Part shown: in pieces, positions 45,567 through 55,293 of the stretch
Layout of the letters: each line of letters begins with the position of its first letter
Numbering within the stretch: position 1 is the stretch's first letter
From: Planctomycetaceae bacterium
GTDB lineage: Bacteria; Planctomycetota; Planctomycetia; Planctomycetales; Planctomycetaceae
Direction: 5' to 3'
Length of the DNA: 64,000 nt
NCBI GenBank assembly: GCA_947476295.1
Contig: CANJQC010000005.1
Span: 27,300-91,299 of the forward strand
The notes under the pieces: model-generated
What the model saw: only the letters and a program-made list of their open reading frames with translations
Told to the model about the DNA's origin: nothing
Databases searched by the model: none
Translations under genes and position numbers: made by a program

Positions 45567-47144
45567 ATGGCGGTGACTGAGAAGAGTCTCTTGTGGTGCC
45601 TTGGTGTTGCCTTACTTTTCATGGCCACGGGGTGTAGAACGCCTGGGGAATGGAAGCAAAATGGTTTCAAGGTCGGTCCGAACTACCACCGGCCTGTCGA
45701 ACCTGTGGCGAATGCATGGGTTGATGCGGCAGACCCGCGGCTTGTTTCTCAATCCGCAGACCTCGCTTATTGGTGGACGAATCTCAATGATGCGGTCCTT
45801 AACGAACTCATCCAAAACGCATATCAACAGAATTTGAGCATTCGCGAATCGGCCTTTCGGGTGCTGCAAGCGCGTGCTGAATTGGGAATCGTGCAGGGGA
45901 AATTTTATCCGCAGCAGCAATATTTAGACGGTGGTTTTACGCAGCAGAAATTTAGCAATGCAAACGCCAACAGTGTGTTTCTTCCCAATACATCGTTCAG
46001 CAATTGGCAATATGGATTTGCGTTAGCATGGGAGCTAGATTTTTGGGGTAAGTATCGACGCATGATTGAAGCGGCGGATGCCCACTTGGATGCATCGATT
46101 GAAGATTATGATGCAGTTCTTGTTACCTTGATTGGCGATGTTGCCCAGAATTATGTGCAATTGCGCATCGTCGAGCAGCAGTTAGAATACATTTCGGAGA
46201 ATGTGAAACTGCAAAAAGAAACGGCGGATATTGCCAAAGCACGTTTCGATGGTGGGCAAACCTCGGAATTGGATGTAGACCAAGCACTGAGCGTGTTGGC
46301 TCAGACGGAATCCCAAACACCTGCCCTCGAAATCCAGCGTCGACAGTTGCAGAACAGGATTTGTATCCTGCTTGGAATGCCCGTTCAAGATTTGGTGTCA
46401 TGTTTAGGTCATGCGCCAATCCCATTGACGCGCACGGACATCGTGCTTGGAATCCCTGCGGATTTGTTACGCCGTCGACCGGATGTTCGCCGTGAAGAGC
46501 GGAAAACGGCGATGGAATCGGCACGGATCGGGATGGCCGAAGCAGACCTGTATCCGGCGATCTCTATCACGGGCAGCATGGGATACAGTGCGCAGACATT
46601 CTCCCAGATGTTTGCACGCGACGCATTTGCAGGTTCGGTGGGACCAGGCTTCCGTTGGAATGTCCTCAACTACGGCCGAATCTTAAGCAACATCGAACGA
46701 GTCGATGCTACCTTTGAAGCCCAAGTGGCAAAATATCAACAGACGGTATTGCAAGCTGGTCTCGAGGCCGAAAATGCGATCGTTGAGTTTTTGAAATCGC
46801 AGGAACAAGCTGAAAAACTTGATGAGAGTGTCAAGGCAATGGAGAAATGCGCGGAGATTGCGAGCGTTCAGTACAAAGGAGGCTTAGTTGACTTCAACCG
46901 CGTTTCGCTCATCGAGCAAAACCTAGTTAATCAACAGAATCTCCTCGCGCAAGCTCGCGGAAACACGACGCTTGGTCTGGTAAATCTGTATCGCGCTATG
47001 GGGGGAGGCTGGGAAATTCGATTGAATCAACCCACTGCAACGAGCATCAACACATCGCCGGAACCCATCAGCGTTCCCTTAGAAACTGAATCAAGCGATT
47101 TGGTTCCACCAGCGGTACCACCTCTCGCAGCGAGCAAGGAGTAA
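45567..47144 (+). CDS. RND efflux outer-membrane lipoprotein, NodT/OprM family
   Basis: A 525-residue TolC-like outer-membrane factor. Signal and lipobox are LLWCLGVALLFMATGC. Then come KVGPNYHRPVEP, the PxxW-type AWVDAADPRL, WWTNLNDAVLNELIQNAYQQNLSIRESAFRVLQARAELGI (first barrel/helix repeat) and QNRICILLGMPVQDL with ADLLRRRPDVRREERKTAMESARIGMAEADLYPAISITGSMGYSAQTF. The second half repeats the pattern. The ORF track begins at 45303; ATG 45567 is chosen because the lipoprotein signal starts there. It pairs with the adaptor/pump operon on the other strand and completes a tripartite exporter. Confidence 0.93.
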   Translation: MAVTEKSLLWCLGVALLFMATGCRTPGEWKQNGFKVGPNYHRPVEPVANAWVDAADPRLVSQSADLAYWWTNLNDAVLNELIQNAYQQNLSIRESAFRVLQARAELGIVQGKFYPQQQYLDGGFTQQKFSNANANSVFLPNTSFSNWQYGFALAWELDFWGKYRRMIEAADAHLDASIEDYDAVLVTLIGDVAQNYVQLRIVEQQLEYISENVKLQKETADIAKARFDGGQTSELDVDQALSVLAQTESQTPALEIQRRQLQNRICILLGMPVQDLVSCLGHAPIPLTRTDIVLGIPADLLRRRPDVRREERKTAMESARIGMAEADLYPAISITGSMGYSAQTFSQMFARDAFAGSVGPGFRWNVLNYGRILSNIERVDATFEAQVAKYQQTVLQAGLEAENAIVEFLKSQEQAEKLDESVKAMEKCAEIASVQYKGGLVDFNRVSLIEQNLVNQQNLLAQARGNTTLGLVNLYRAMGGGWEIRLNQPTATSINTSPEPISVPLETESSDLVPPAVPPLAASKE

Positions 47145-47148
47145 TCCC

Positions 47149-47526
47149 TTGGATCTGAAATTGCAGTTGAATGTGAGGTTACCACGAGGCCTAATGCTGT
47201 TGGTGACGACTTCAGTCTTGATGGCACCAGGCTGCGCTTCGTTACCTCGCCTGTCCCACGGTTTCTTTGCCGCCAGATCACATTCTTGTCACTCGAACGA
47301 GTCAACAAAGTCATCCAACTGCGTGTGCCCAGATCCTTACTGCAAGAAATCTTCGCCGGCAGCACCATGCGATTCTCAGCGGTGCCATGACGCTGATTAT
47401 TGCCGCAAAAAATGCCCCAGAATACCCGAGTGGGCATGCTGTAGTGGCCTTGATGATTATGACTGCAAACCGCTCCCGAGCGTGACTTGCCATCGATGTT
47501 CCACAAATCACTGCCGCATGCCCTAG
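47149..47526 (+). CDS. small cysteine-rich lipoprotein, hypothetical
   Basis: A 125-residue frame opening with TTG, with a lipoprotein signal ending in LMAPGC. The mature chain of about 97 residues holds 14 further cysteines with many in CxxC-like, CxC or CC spacing (NCVCPDPYC, CHDADYCRKKC, WACC, TCHRCSTNHC), plus several His. This could bind metal ions or be disulfide-bonded. It starts 4 bases after the efflux lipoprotein stop, so it is probably co-transcribed, and it ends 4 bases before the stop of the convergent pump gene. No family is recognised. The TTG start is uncertain; a GTG at 47173 keeps the signal. Confidence 0.55.
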   Translation: MDLKLQLNVRLPRGLMLLVTTSVLMAPGCASLPRLSHGFFAARSHSCHSNESTKSSNCVCPDPYCKKSSPAAPCDSQRCHDADYCRKKCPRIPEWACCSGLDDYDCKPLPSVTCHRCSTNHCRMP

Positions 47527-47530
47527 CGGA

Positions 47531-50500
47531 TCAGGCGATATTCTGCGGTGTCTCCATCTTTTTAAAGCATGTGATCGCGTAGTAGAAGACAGGCGTCAAC
47601 AAGATGCCGAAAAACGTGACGCCAAGCATCCCGCTGAAAACAGCCGTGCCAAGAGTGCGCCGCATTTCGGCGCCGGCACCCTCGGCGATGACGAGGGGAA
47701 CGACACCCAAGATGAAAGCGAAGGATGTCATTAGAATTGGACGCAAACGAAGGCGACATGCATTTACGGTAGCCTCTCGTGGACTCTTTCCAGATTTGCG
47801 TTCTTGCTCCGCGAACTCCACGATCAAGATGGCATTCTTGCTCGCGAGGCCAACCAAGACGATTAAACCAATCTGCGTAAATATATTCACGTCCATGTTG
47901 GCGATCGAAATGCCGATCACGGAGCAGAGGAGGCACATCGGCACCACTAAAATGACAGCTAAGGGCAATGACCAACTTTCGTATTGAGCCGCTAAAACCA
48001 AGAAGACAAAGACCACTGCCAAGGCAAATACATACATGGCCGTATTTCCTGCATCAAGTTGCATATAGGTCAATTCGGTCCAGTCGAACCCCATGGAACG
48101 AGGCAATTGCTCGTTAGCGATTTTTTCCAACAGTTGGATCGCCTCACCACTGCTCGTACCGGGCACAAGGTTGCCAGTCACGGACGCGGCTGAATACATG
48201 TTGTAACGCATCAGCGATTGAGGTCCTGCTTCATCATTGAGATGAATCAAGGTCGCCAACGGGATCATTTCTTTCTTCAGATTTGCAACTTTGAGTTGCA
48301 GGATTTGAGAGACGTTAGCCCGATACTTCGCGTCTGCCATGATATTCACTTGCCATGATCTACCAAATCGATTGAAGTTATTGACGTAATAGGATCCGAG
48401 ATAAATTTGGAGGGTCTGGAACACATCGGAAGGCGAAACCCCCAAGGCCAGGCACTTCTCTCGGTCGATGTCGAGATTGAGCCATGGTGTGTTAGAACGT
48501 ACGCTACCAAACACGCCTTGGAGCCCAGGTGTATTGTTTGCCTCATCGACAATTTTATCCGTCACGCGCTGCAATTCGTCCAATCCCAGATTACCGCGAT
48601 CTTCGACAATCAACTTGAAACCACCTGTTGTTCCCAACCCGTCAATTGGGGGCGCGCCGAAGATGCTCACTTGGGCATCACGAATCTCTGCAAGGCAATC
48701 TTTGCGAATCTTGCTGGCCATGTCTTCTGCCGACAACCCACGACGTTTACTGAACTCCTCGAGCATGATGTACATGGAGCCTAAATTCGACGCATTAGTT
48801 GCAAGCAGCAGCGATTGCCCCGAGACCGATACGGTGTGTGCAACCCCTTCGGTCTTTTTAACAATGGATTCAATGTGGCTTAATATTTCACGAGTTCTGC
48901 CAACCGCAGCTGAGTCTGGCAATTGCACACTGAGCATCAGATAACCTTTGTCTTGATTCGGGACAAAACCGACGGGCGCCTCGGAGAACTCTTTCCATGT
49001 CAGAAGCAGGAGTCCAACATAGAGGGCCAACACCAAAATGGTGGCTCGGAGCGAAAAACCAACGAACTGCGTATACACCCGAGTAGCAAAATCGAAAAAC
49101 ACGTTGAACAATTTGAAGAACCATCCCAAGGTTATATCAAGGATCCAAGTTAGAGGATCGCGTTTTGCCCCCTTTGGCTGCATGAGAATCGCTGCCAAGG
49201 CGGGAGAAAGGGTCAACGAATTGATCGCTGAGATCGCTGTGGAAACCGCGATGGTGATGGCGAATTGCCTAAAAAACTGTCCGGTAATCCCCGAGATGAA
49301 AGCGCATGGAATGAAAACGGAACACAAGACCAGTGCCACCGCGATCACCGGCCCGGTGACTTCATCCATCGCTTTCCTGGCTGCATCGCGCGGAGACAGC
49401 CCGTGATGTAACCATCGTTCCACATTTTCAACAACCACAATGGCATCATCTACGACGATCCCAATGGCCAGTACCAATCCGAAAAGTGAAAGGTTGTTGA
49501 GCGAGAATCCTAAAGCCGACATCACGGAAAACGTGCCGATAATTGCGACCGGGACAGCGACAAGCGGAATGAGGGTTGTTCGCCAGTTTTGCAGGAACAA
49601 CAGCACGACAATCGCCACCAATATGATGGCATCCCGCAGTGTCTTGAATACTTCGCCAATCGACTCTTTAATGAAGGGCGTTGTGTCGTAGACAATTTTG
49701 TATTCAACGCCATCCGGAAATCCCTTTTGCAATTCCTCCATCTTGCGATAAACGCCTTGTGCCGTTTTAAGTGCATTGGAACCTGGCAATTGGTAGATTG
49801 ACATGGCGAGCGACGGTTTACCGTCCAGCGTGCATGTTTGATCGTATTGCTGTGAACCAAGTTCGATTCGGGCAATATCGCGAAGACGAACAACCGCAGC
49901 GGAGGTGGACGAAGACGGGTTCAGTTCATTAGAACTGTTCGCCTTAATAATGATATTTCCAAACTGTTCTGCATCGATCAGACGCCCTAGGGTATTGATG
50001 GTGAGCTGGAACTCTTGCCCCGGGGCAATCGGCTCCATCCCAATTGCTCCAGCCGCGACTTGGATGTTTTGAGTGCTGATCGCATTGACCACGTCGTCCG
50101 TGCTTAGATTCACGGCTGCCAGCCTATCGGGATTAAGCCACGCCCGCATGCTATAGTCGCGTTGGCCAAGGTAAGTCACCGCCGCGACTCCCTCCAATCG
50201 TCCCAACTCATCTTTGATTTGAATCGTGGCATAATTACTCAGGTAAATGTCGTCGTGAGTTCCATTCGCGGAAACGAGGTTGACGATCATCATCGTGCTG
50301 GGCGACATTTTTTTGACGCTGATGCCTTGTCGTTGCACGAGGTCAGGAATAACGGGCTGGGCCAGCGAGACGCGGTTTTGCACGAGGACTTGCGCCATGT
50401 CAGAATCGGTCCCGAGCTTGAACGTGATGGTCAACTGGTAGGCCCCATCATTCGTGCATTTTGAAGACATGTAGAGCATGTTTTCAACGCCACTGACTTG

Positions 50501-50704
50501 CTGCTCGATAGGAGCCGCGACCGTGTCATTCACGGTTTTTGCATTCGCTCCCGGATACAATGCCGTGACCAAAACGGTGGGTGGCGTAACTTCGGGATAT
50601 TGTGCGACAGGCAGCGAAAAGATGGAAACCAATCCAGCCAGCGTGAGCACGATTGAGAGGACTGCCGAAAAAATTGGTCGGTCAATAAAGAAATGAGAAA
50701 TCAT
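47531..50704 (-). CDS. RND (HAE1/AcrB-type) efflux pump, second of two
   Basis: A 1057-residue proton-driven RND transporter with the usual 12 membrane helices and two large periplasmic loops. The N-terminus is MISHFFIDRPIFSAVLSIV. Motifs are GANAKTVNDTVAAPIEQQV, TM4 proton-relay GIVVDDAIVVVENVER, and TM10 lysine VGLASKNAILIVEFAE, then RPILMTSFAFILGVVPLVIAEGAGAEMRR. Its ATG overlaps the stop of the previous pump gene in ATGA, so expression is coupled. All key relay residues are present, so it could work alone as a homotrimer. Substrate range cannot be read from the sequence. Confidence 0.94.
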   Translation of the reverse strand: MISHFFIDRPIFSAVLSIVLTLAGLVSIFSLPVAQYPEVTPPTVLVTALYPGANAKTVNDTVAAPIEQQVSGVENMLYMSSKCTNDGAYQLTITFKLGTDSDMAQVLVQNRVSLAQPVIPDLVQRQGISVKKMSPSTMMIVNLVSANGTHDDIYLSNYATIQIKDELGRLEGVAAVTYLGQRDYSMRAWLNPDRLAAVNLSTDDVVNAISTQNIQVAAGAIGMEPIAPGQEFQLTINTLGRLIDAEQFGNIIIKANSSNELNPSSSTSAAVVRLRDIARIELGSQQYDQTCTLDGKPSLAMSIYQLPGSNALKTAQGVYRKMEELQKGFPDGVEYKIVYDTTPFIKESIGEVFKTLRDAIILVAIVVLLFLQNWRTTLIPLVAVPVAIIGTFSVMSALGFSLNNLSLFGLVLAIGIVVDDAIVVVENVERWLHHGLSPRDAARKAMDEVTGPVIAVALVLCSVFIPCAFISGITGQFFRQFAITIAVSTAISAINSLTLSPALAAILMQPKGAKRDPLTWILDITLGWFFKLFNVFFDFATRVYTQFVGFSLRATILVLALYVGLLLLTWKEFSEAPVGFVPNQDKGYLMLSVQLPDSAAVGRTREILSHIESIVKKTEGVAHTVSVSGQSLLLATNASNLGSMYIMLEEFSKRRGLSAEDMASKIRKDCLAEIRDAQVSIFGAPPIDGLGTTGGFKLIVEDRGNLGLDELQRVTDKIVDEANNTPGLQGVFGSVRSNTPWLNLDIDREKCLALGVSPSDVFQTLQIYLGSYYVNNFNRFGRSWQVNIMADAKYRANVSQILQLKVANLKKEMIPLATLIHLNDEAGPQSLMRYNMYSAASVTGNLVPGTSSGEAIQLLEKIANEQLPRSMGFDWTELTYMQLDAGNTAMYVFALAVVFVFLVLAAQYESWSLPLAVILVVPMCLLCSVIGISIANMDVNIFTQIGLIVLVGLASKNAILIVEFAEQERKSGKSPREATVNACRLRLRPILMTSFAFILGVVPLVIAEGAGAEMRRTLGTAVFSGMLGVTFFGILLTPVFYYAITCFKKMETPQNIA

Positions 50705-53700
50705 GCGTGACTCTCTCCTGCTTGCGCCAGCGTAGATTTCATGTTGCTTTTGCGTTTACGACTGCTGACGAAGGCAGCGATGGTGATCCCTAATGCGAAA
50801 CCGACCAAGAGCGCCCAACGGGGGTGGTTAAACCCAGCCTTATGGGAAAGCCACCCACCGGTTAAGCCTACCACTCCGCCAACAGCAGTCGAGATTAGAT
50901 AATGCACATTTTTCAGCTTGAAGAACGAAAATTCACTAATCCGGACGATCGTGTAAAAGAATACAGGGGTCAAAAAGATTCCGAATAACGTGACCCCAAT
51001 CATGCCACTAAAGACAGCAGTACCGAGTGACCAACGCATTTCTGCTCCGGCCCCGGAGGCGATCACGAGCGGTACAACTCCGAGGATAAACGCTAAAGAT
51101 GTCATAAGAATTGGCCGTAAACGTAAGCGGCAAGCTTCAATGGTCGCCACCCGGACATCTTGGCCCGATTCGTGCAACATTTTGGCAAACTCAATAATTA
51201 AAATTGCATTCTTACAGGCGAGCCCGACCAAAACTACAAAACCAATTTGGACAAAAATGTCCATTGGTAACTTGCGGATGAAGACTCCAACCAAGGCGCA
51301 CAACAAGCACATCGGTACGACCAGAATGACGGCAAACGGCAGGGACCAACTTTCATATTGTGCTGCCAACACCAAAAACACAAAGACAACCGCAGCGCCA
51401 AAAACAAACATCGCCGTGTTACCAGCCTTGATTTGCATAAACGTCAAATCGGTCCACTCGGTACTCATGGTGGCAGGCAAAATTGCCTTCGCCTCACTTT
51501 CCATGAGCTCAATCGCTTGTCCCGAGCTCACCGGAGGTAGCGCACCACCCATGATTGCAGCGGCAGGATAAAGGTTGTACCTCGTGATTAAGACCGGACC
51601 ACCATCGTCATGCAATTGGATGAGTGATCCTAGGGGCACCATATCCCCGAACTTATTCCGGATAAACAACTGGTTTAGATCTTCGTTGCGGTCACGGAAA
51701 ACTCCATCCGCCTGAATGTTGACCTGCCAACAGCGGCCGAACAGATTAAAGTTATTCACATAATAGGAACCGAGGAAAATTTGCAGTGTTTGGTTAACAT
51801 CGTTCACGGACACCCCAAGCGACTCGGCTTTCACGCGGTCGACGTCCATCCTCAACTGGGGTGTATTCGCCCGAAACGTACTGGGCATGATGATCATGTG
51901 CGGCTTTTTGGCACTCGACTCCACCAATTCATCCGTCGTCGTCTGCAACTCGGTAAAGCTCGATGAACCGCGGTCCTCGACCATTAATTTAAAGCCGCCA
52001 CCTCGTCCGATGCCAGGAACGGGAGGTGCACCATAAACGCCAACACGGGCATCTCGCATTTCGCGGGCAAACTCCTTACGGAGTTTCAGCATGATCTCAT
52101 TGCCAGACAACTCTTTGGTACGGCGTTCGCCAAATGGCTTCAAGATGACGAAGATCGATCCAAAGTTGGAGCTATTGCTTTGCAACATAACGGATTGGCC
52201 GGCGATCTCCATGGTATGATCGACACCCGGTGTATCTCTGCAAATCTTACCTAACCGTTTCATTACTTCCGATGTTCGTTGCACTGACCCCGAGTCCGGG
52301 ATCTGAGCATCGACGAGCAACCAGCCTTGATCTTGCTGTGGAATAAAACCAATCGGATAGAAACTGAACAACCAGCCCGTCAGGCCTAAAAGTCCAGCAT
52401 ACAGCACCAGCACTAGCACACTGAGCCGGATCAATACACGCACGGTCGTTGCATAGAGATTTCCCGTGATTTCAAATGCTGAGTTAAACAAGCGGAAGAA
52501 CCAACCCAATGCGGAATCGATAAATCGAGTGAGGAGATCTCGTTTGGCATGATGCGGTCGCAACAACAAGACGGCTAATGCGGGGCTTAATGTGAGTGAG
52601 TTGATGGCCGAGAGAACAGTGGACACCGCGATCGTGACCGCAAATTGGCGGAAAAATTGTCCCGTGATTCCGGTGATAAATGCGCACGGGAGAAACACGG
52701 CACATAACACCAATGCGACGGCGATGACCGGGCCGGTTACTTCTGTCATCGCTTTGCGTGCAGCATCCCGCGAGCTCATCCCTTCCAGCAATAATCGTTC
52801 GACGTTTTCCACCACCACGATCGCATCGTCGACGACAATTCCAATTGCCAAAACCAAGCCGAAGAGGGAAATATTGTTCAGGCTAAAGCCCAACATCGTC
52901 ATGAAGCCAAACGTGCCCACAATAGCTACTGGGACCGCAATCAGGGGAATCAGCGCGGCTCGCCAATTTTGCAGGAAAGCCATGACAACGATGGCTACCA
53001 AAAAGACGGCCTCGAACAATGTCTTTACCACATCCCTAACCGACTCTTCCACAAACGGTGTTGTGTCATAGTAGATCGCATAATCGAGGTCATCGGGGAA
53101 ACGTTCCTGAAGTATCTCCATCTTGCGCCGCACGGCATTAGCAACATCGAGCGCATTGGTGCCCGGCAATTGAAAAACTGCTAAGCCTACGGATGGCATC
53201 CCATCCAACGTGCAGTTCTGGCTATAGTTCTGAGCGCCCAACTCGACTCTTGCGATATCTCGTAAATAAACGTACTTCGGTACATCGCTACCCGATGGAT
53301 CCGTTTCCGCTTTGATGATGATAGCGCCGAATTCGTCTGGATGTGCCAATCGCCCTTCCGTATCGATCGGCAATTCAAAATCCGCAACTCCTCCCGGTTG
53401 CTGTCCGGTCTGACCAACAATGGCAGCAACGCTCTGGTTTTTTACGGCGTTGGCGACGTCGCCGGTGGAAATGTTCCTTGTCATCATTCGTTGCGGGTCA
53501 AGCCAAACGCGGATGCTGTAGTCCCGTTGGCCAAAGTAGACGATATCCGCAACACCCGGCACGCGAAACAATTCGTCTTTCACATTGATGGTCGCGTAGT
53601 TGCTCAAGTCAACGTTATCACGTGTTCCTTGGGGGCTATAAAAGTTAACCACTAACAAAATGTTGGGCGACTTTTTCTTAATAGTCAGCCCCTGCTTTTG

Positions 53701-54069
53701 CACAGAATCCGGCAGCTGCGGCATCGCGAGCGAAACGCGGTTTTGCAACATGACCAATGCTGTATTCAGGTCGGTTCCTAAGTCAAACGTGATGGTCAGG
53801 TTATACGAGCCATCATTTCCGCTGTTAGAAGACATGTACAGCATGCCTTCAACGCCATTGACCTGCTGTTCAATCGGGGCTGCAATGGTGTCGGCAACAA
53901 CCTTAGCACTGGCACCCGGGTAGACGCAAGAGACCTGCACCGTAGGAGGAGCAATCGGCGGGTACTGCGAGATAGGAAGGCCGAACAGCGCGATTCCGCC
54001 CGCTAAGGTTACGAAAATTGAAATGACGGCAGCAAATATCGGGCGGTCGATGAAAAAATGAGAAATCAC
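50701..54069 (-). CDS. RND (HAE1/AcrB-type) efflux pump, first of two
   Basis: A 1122-residue RND transporter, close in pattern to the next one (MISHFFIDRPIFAAVISIF; GASAKVVADTIAAPIEQQV; GIVVDDAIVVVENVER; VGLACKNAILIIEFAK). It is longer than the roughly 1040-residue norm: after the last helix come about 65 extra residues with a further hydrophobic stretch (YLISTAVGGVVGLTGGWL, then WALLVGFALGITIAAFV) and a basic tail. The start lies 6 bases after the adaptor stop. Aspartates in TM4 and lysine in TM10 are intact, so both pumps look functional. Whether they form mixed trimers, as MdtB/MdtC do, cannot be told. Confidence 0.94.
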   Translation of the reverse strand: MISHFFIDRPIFAAVISIFVTLAGGIALFGLPISQYPPIAPPTVQVSCVYPGASAKVVADTIAAPIEQQVNGVEGMLYMSSNSGNDGSYNLTITFDLGTDLNTALVMLQNRVSLAMPQLPDSVQKQGLTIKKKSPNILLVVNFYSPQGTRDNVDLSNYATINVKDELFRVPGVADIVYFGQRDYSIRVWLDPQRMMTRNISTGDVANAVKNQSVAAIVGQTGQQPGGVADFELPIDTEGRLAHPDEFGAIIIKAETDPSGSDVPKYVYLRDIARVELGAQNYSQNCTLDGMPSVGLAVFQLPGTNALDVANAVRRKMEILQERFPDDLDYAIYYDTTPFVEESVRDVVKTLFEAVFLVAIVVMAFLQNWRAALIPLIAVPVAIVGTFGFMTMLGFSLNNISLFGLVLAIGIVVDDAIVVVENVERLLLEGMSSRDAARKAMTEVTGPVIAVALVLCAVFLPCAFITGITGQFFRQFAVTIAVSTVLSAINSLTLSPALAVLLLRPHHAKRDLLTRFIDSALGWFFRLFNSAFEITGNLYATTVRVLIRLSVLVLVLYAGLLGLTGWLFSFYPIGFIPQQDQGWLLVDAQIPDSGSVQRTSEVMKRLGKICRDTPGVDHTMEIAGQSVMLQSNSSNFGSIFVILKPFGERRTKELSGNEIMLKLRKEFAREMRDARVGVYGAPPVPGIGRGGGFKLMVEDRGSSSFTELQTTTDELVESSAKKPHMIIMPSTFRANTPQLRMDVDRVKAESLGVSVNDVNQTLQIFLGSYYVNNFNLFGRCWQVNIQADGVFRDRNEDLNQLFIRNKFGDMVPLGSLIQLHDDGGPVLITRYNLYPAAAIMGGALPPVSSGQAIELMESEAKAILPATMSTEWTDLTFMQIKAGNTAMFVFGAAVVFVFLVLAAQYESWSLPFAVILVVPMCLLCALVGVFIRKLPMDIFVQIGFVVLVGLACKNAILIIEFAKMLHESGQDVRVATIEACRLRLRPILMTSLAFILGVVPLVIASGAGAEMRWSLGTAVFSGMIGVTLFGIFLTPVFFYTIVRISEFSFFKLKNVHYLISTAVGGVVGLTGGWLSHKAGFNHPRWALLVGFALGITIAAFVSSRKRKSNMKSTLAQAGESHA

Positions 54070-54075
54070 TGACGG

Positions 54076-55293
54076 TTACCTTAAACCTGCTGACTCGACC
54101 GATTTTGGAACAGTAACCCCATCGTTCGGTGGTTCCCCTTTGATCATTGGTTTTTCTTCAGTCTTGACTTGCGATTTTGGCTTTACGAATTGCAACCCGC
54201 TCACAATCACCAAATCCTGTTCAGTCAAACCTGATTCAATAACCCGCAATCCATCGTCTTGAAGGGGGCCAACTGTTACGGCTACCGAGTTGACGGTGTT
54301 TTTGTCATCGACAACCATCACAAATTTCTGTCCTTGGTCTGTCCCTAACGCAGCTTCGCGGACGAGCATTTTTTTACTGGGTTTCCGGACGGGCAATTGT
54401 ACCTTAACGAACATTCCTGGCCGGAGCAGTCGTCTGCCTGATTGTTCATTTTGAGGGTTTGCGAAACTCCCTCGTAAAGTCAGAGTCCCCGTTGAAGAAC
54501 TCACCACGTTGTTCACGAAATCAATGTATCCTTCGTGGGGATAGTCGATCTCATCCCCCAACGCCATTTTTACGGGGAAAGTAGTTGGGGTTTTTAGATC
54601 GACATGCTTCTCCATCAGCCGCCGACCGACCTTCAGGAGAGTTTGTTCGTCAACATCGAAATAAGCATAGATTGGGTCCTGAGATACGATGGTTGTCAGC
54701 GTCGTCGTGTCCGCATTCACTAAGTTTCCAATCGTGTAGCTATACCGGCCTACTTGTCCGTCGATCGCAGCGGTCACCTTAGTGAAATTTAGGTTGATCT
54801 GATACACGTCCACGTTCGCCTCGGAAGCTTTCACCGCGGCATCAGCCTCATCAACTGCCGCTTGATACTTGTCAAGATCTTGCTTCGAAATTGCTCCGGA
54901 GTTCACTTTCGAAATCCCCAGTGCGCGATCGTTATCGGCTTGAGCCAGTTTCAACTTTGCTTGATTCAAAGCCAAGTCTGATTGCGCTTTTTTCAGTTGC
55001 GAAGTATATGGTTCTTCATCGATTTGAAAGAGTAAAGCTCCTTGCTTGACTACATCTCCTTCCTTGAAAGGCATTTCCTTTAAGTAACCCGTGACGCGAG
55101 GACGAACTTCGACGGAGAATGGTGCGGCTGTGCGTCCAGTGAAGTACTCGTACTCAGTGACATCCCGACTCACAGGATGACTGACAGTCACGGTTGGGAT
55201 TGCCGGCGGCTCTAGCTTCAACTGCTCGCGCTTGCACCCACCAAATCCAAGCATGATCAGCAAAGAAAAACGAACCAAAGACTGTCGAGTCAA
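54076..55293 (-). CDS. RND periplasmic adaptor lipoprotein (AcrA/HlyD family)
   Basis: A 405-residue membrane-fusion protein joining the pumps to the outer-membrane factor. The signal ends in a lipobox (LLIMLGFGGC). Then come the barrel-sandwich domain (EVRPRVTGYLKEMPFKEGDVVKQGALLFQIDEEPY), a coiled-coil hairpin (QLKKAQSDLALNQAKLKLAQADNDRAL ...), and the beta-barrel and membrane-proximal domains (TIVSQDPIYAYFDVDEQTL). The track start at 55359 is an upstream frame; TTG at 55293 has GGAGG eight bases upstream and starts MTRQSLVRFSLLIML, so it is preferred. First gene of the operon with the two pumps, as in acrAB-type loci. Confidence 0.92.
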   Translation of the reverse strand: MTRQSLVRFSLLIMLGFGGCKREQLKLEPPAIPTVTVSHPVSRDVTEYEYFTGRTAAPFSVEVRPRVTGYLKEMPFKEGDVVKQGALLFQIDEEPYTSQLKKAQSDLALNQAKLKLAQADNDRALGISKVNSGAISKQDLDKYQAAVDEADAAVKASEANVDVYQINLNFTKVTAAIDGQVGRYSYTIGNLVNADTTTLTTIVSQDPIYAYFDVDEQTLLKVGRRLMEKHVDLKTPTTFPVKMALGDEIDYPHEGYIDFVNNVVSSSTGTLTLRGSFANPQNEQSGRRLLRPGMFVKVQLPVRKPSKKMLVREAALGTDQGQKFVMVVDDKNTVNSVAVTVGPLQDDGLRVIESGLTEQDLVIVSGLQFVKPKSQVKTEEKPMIKGEPPNDGVTVPKSVESAGLR

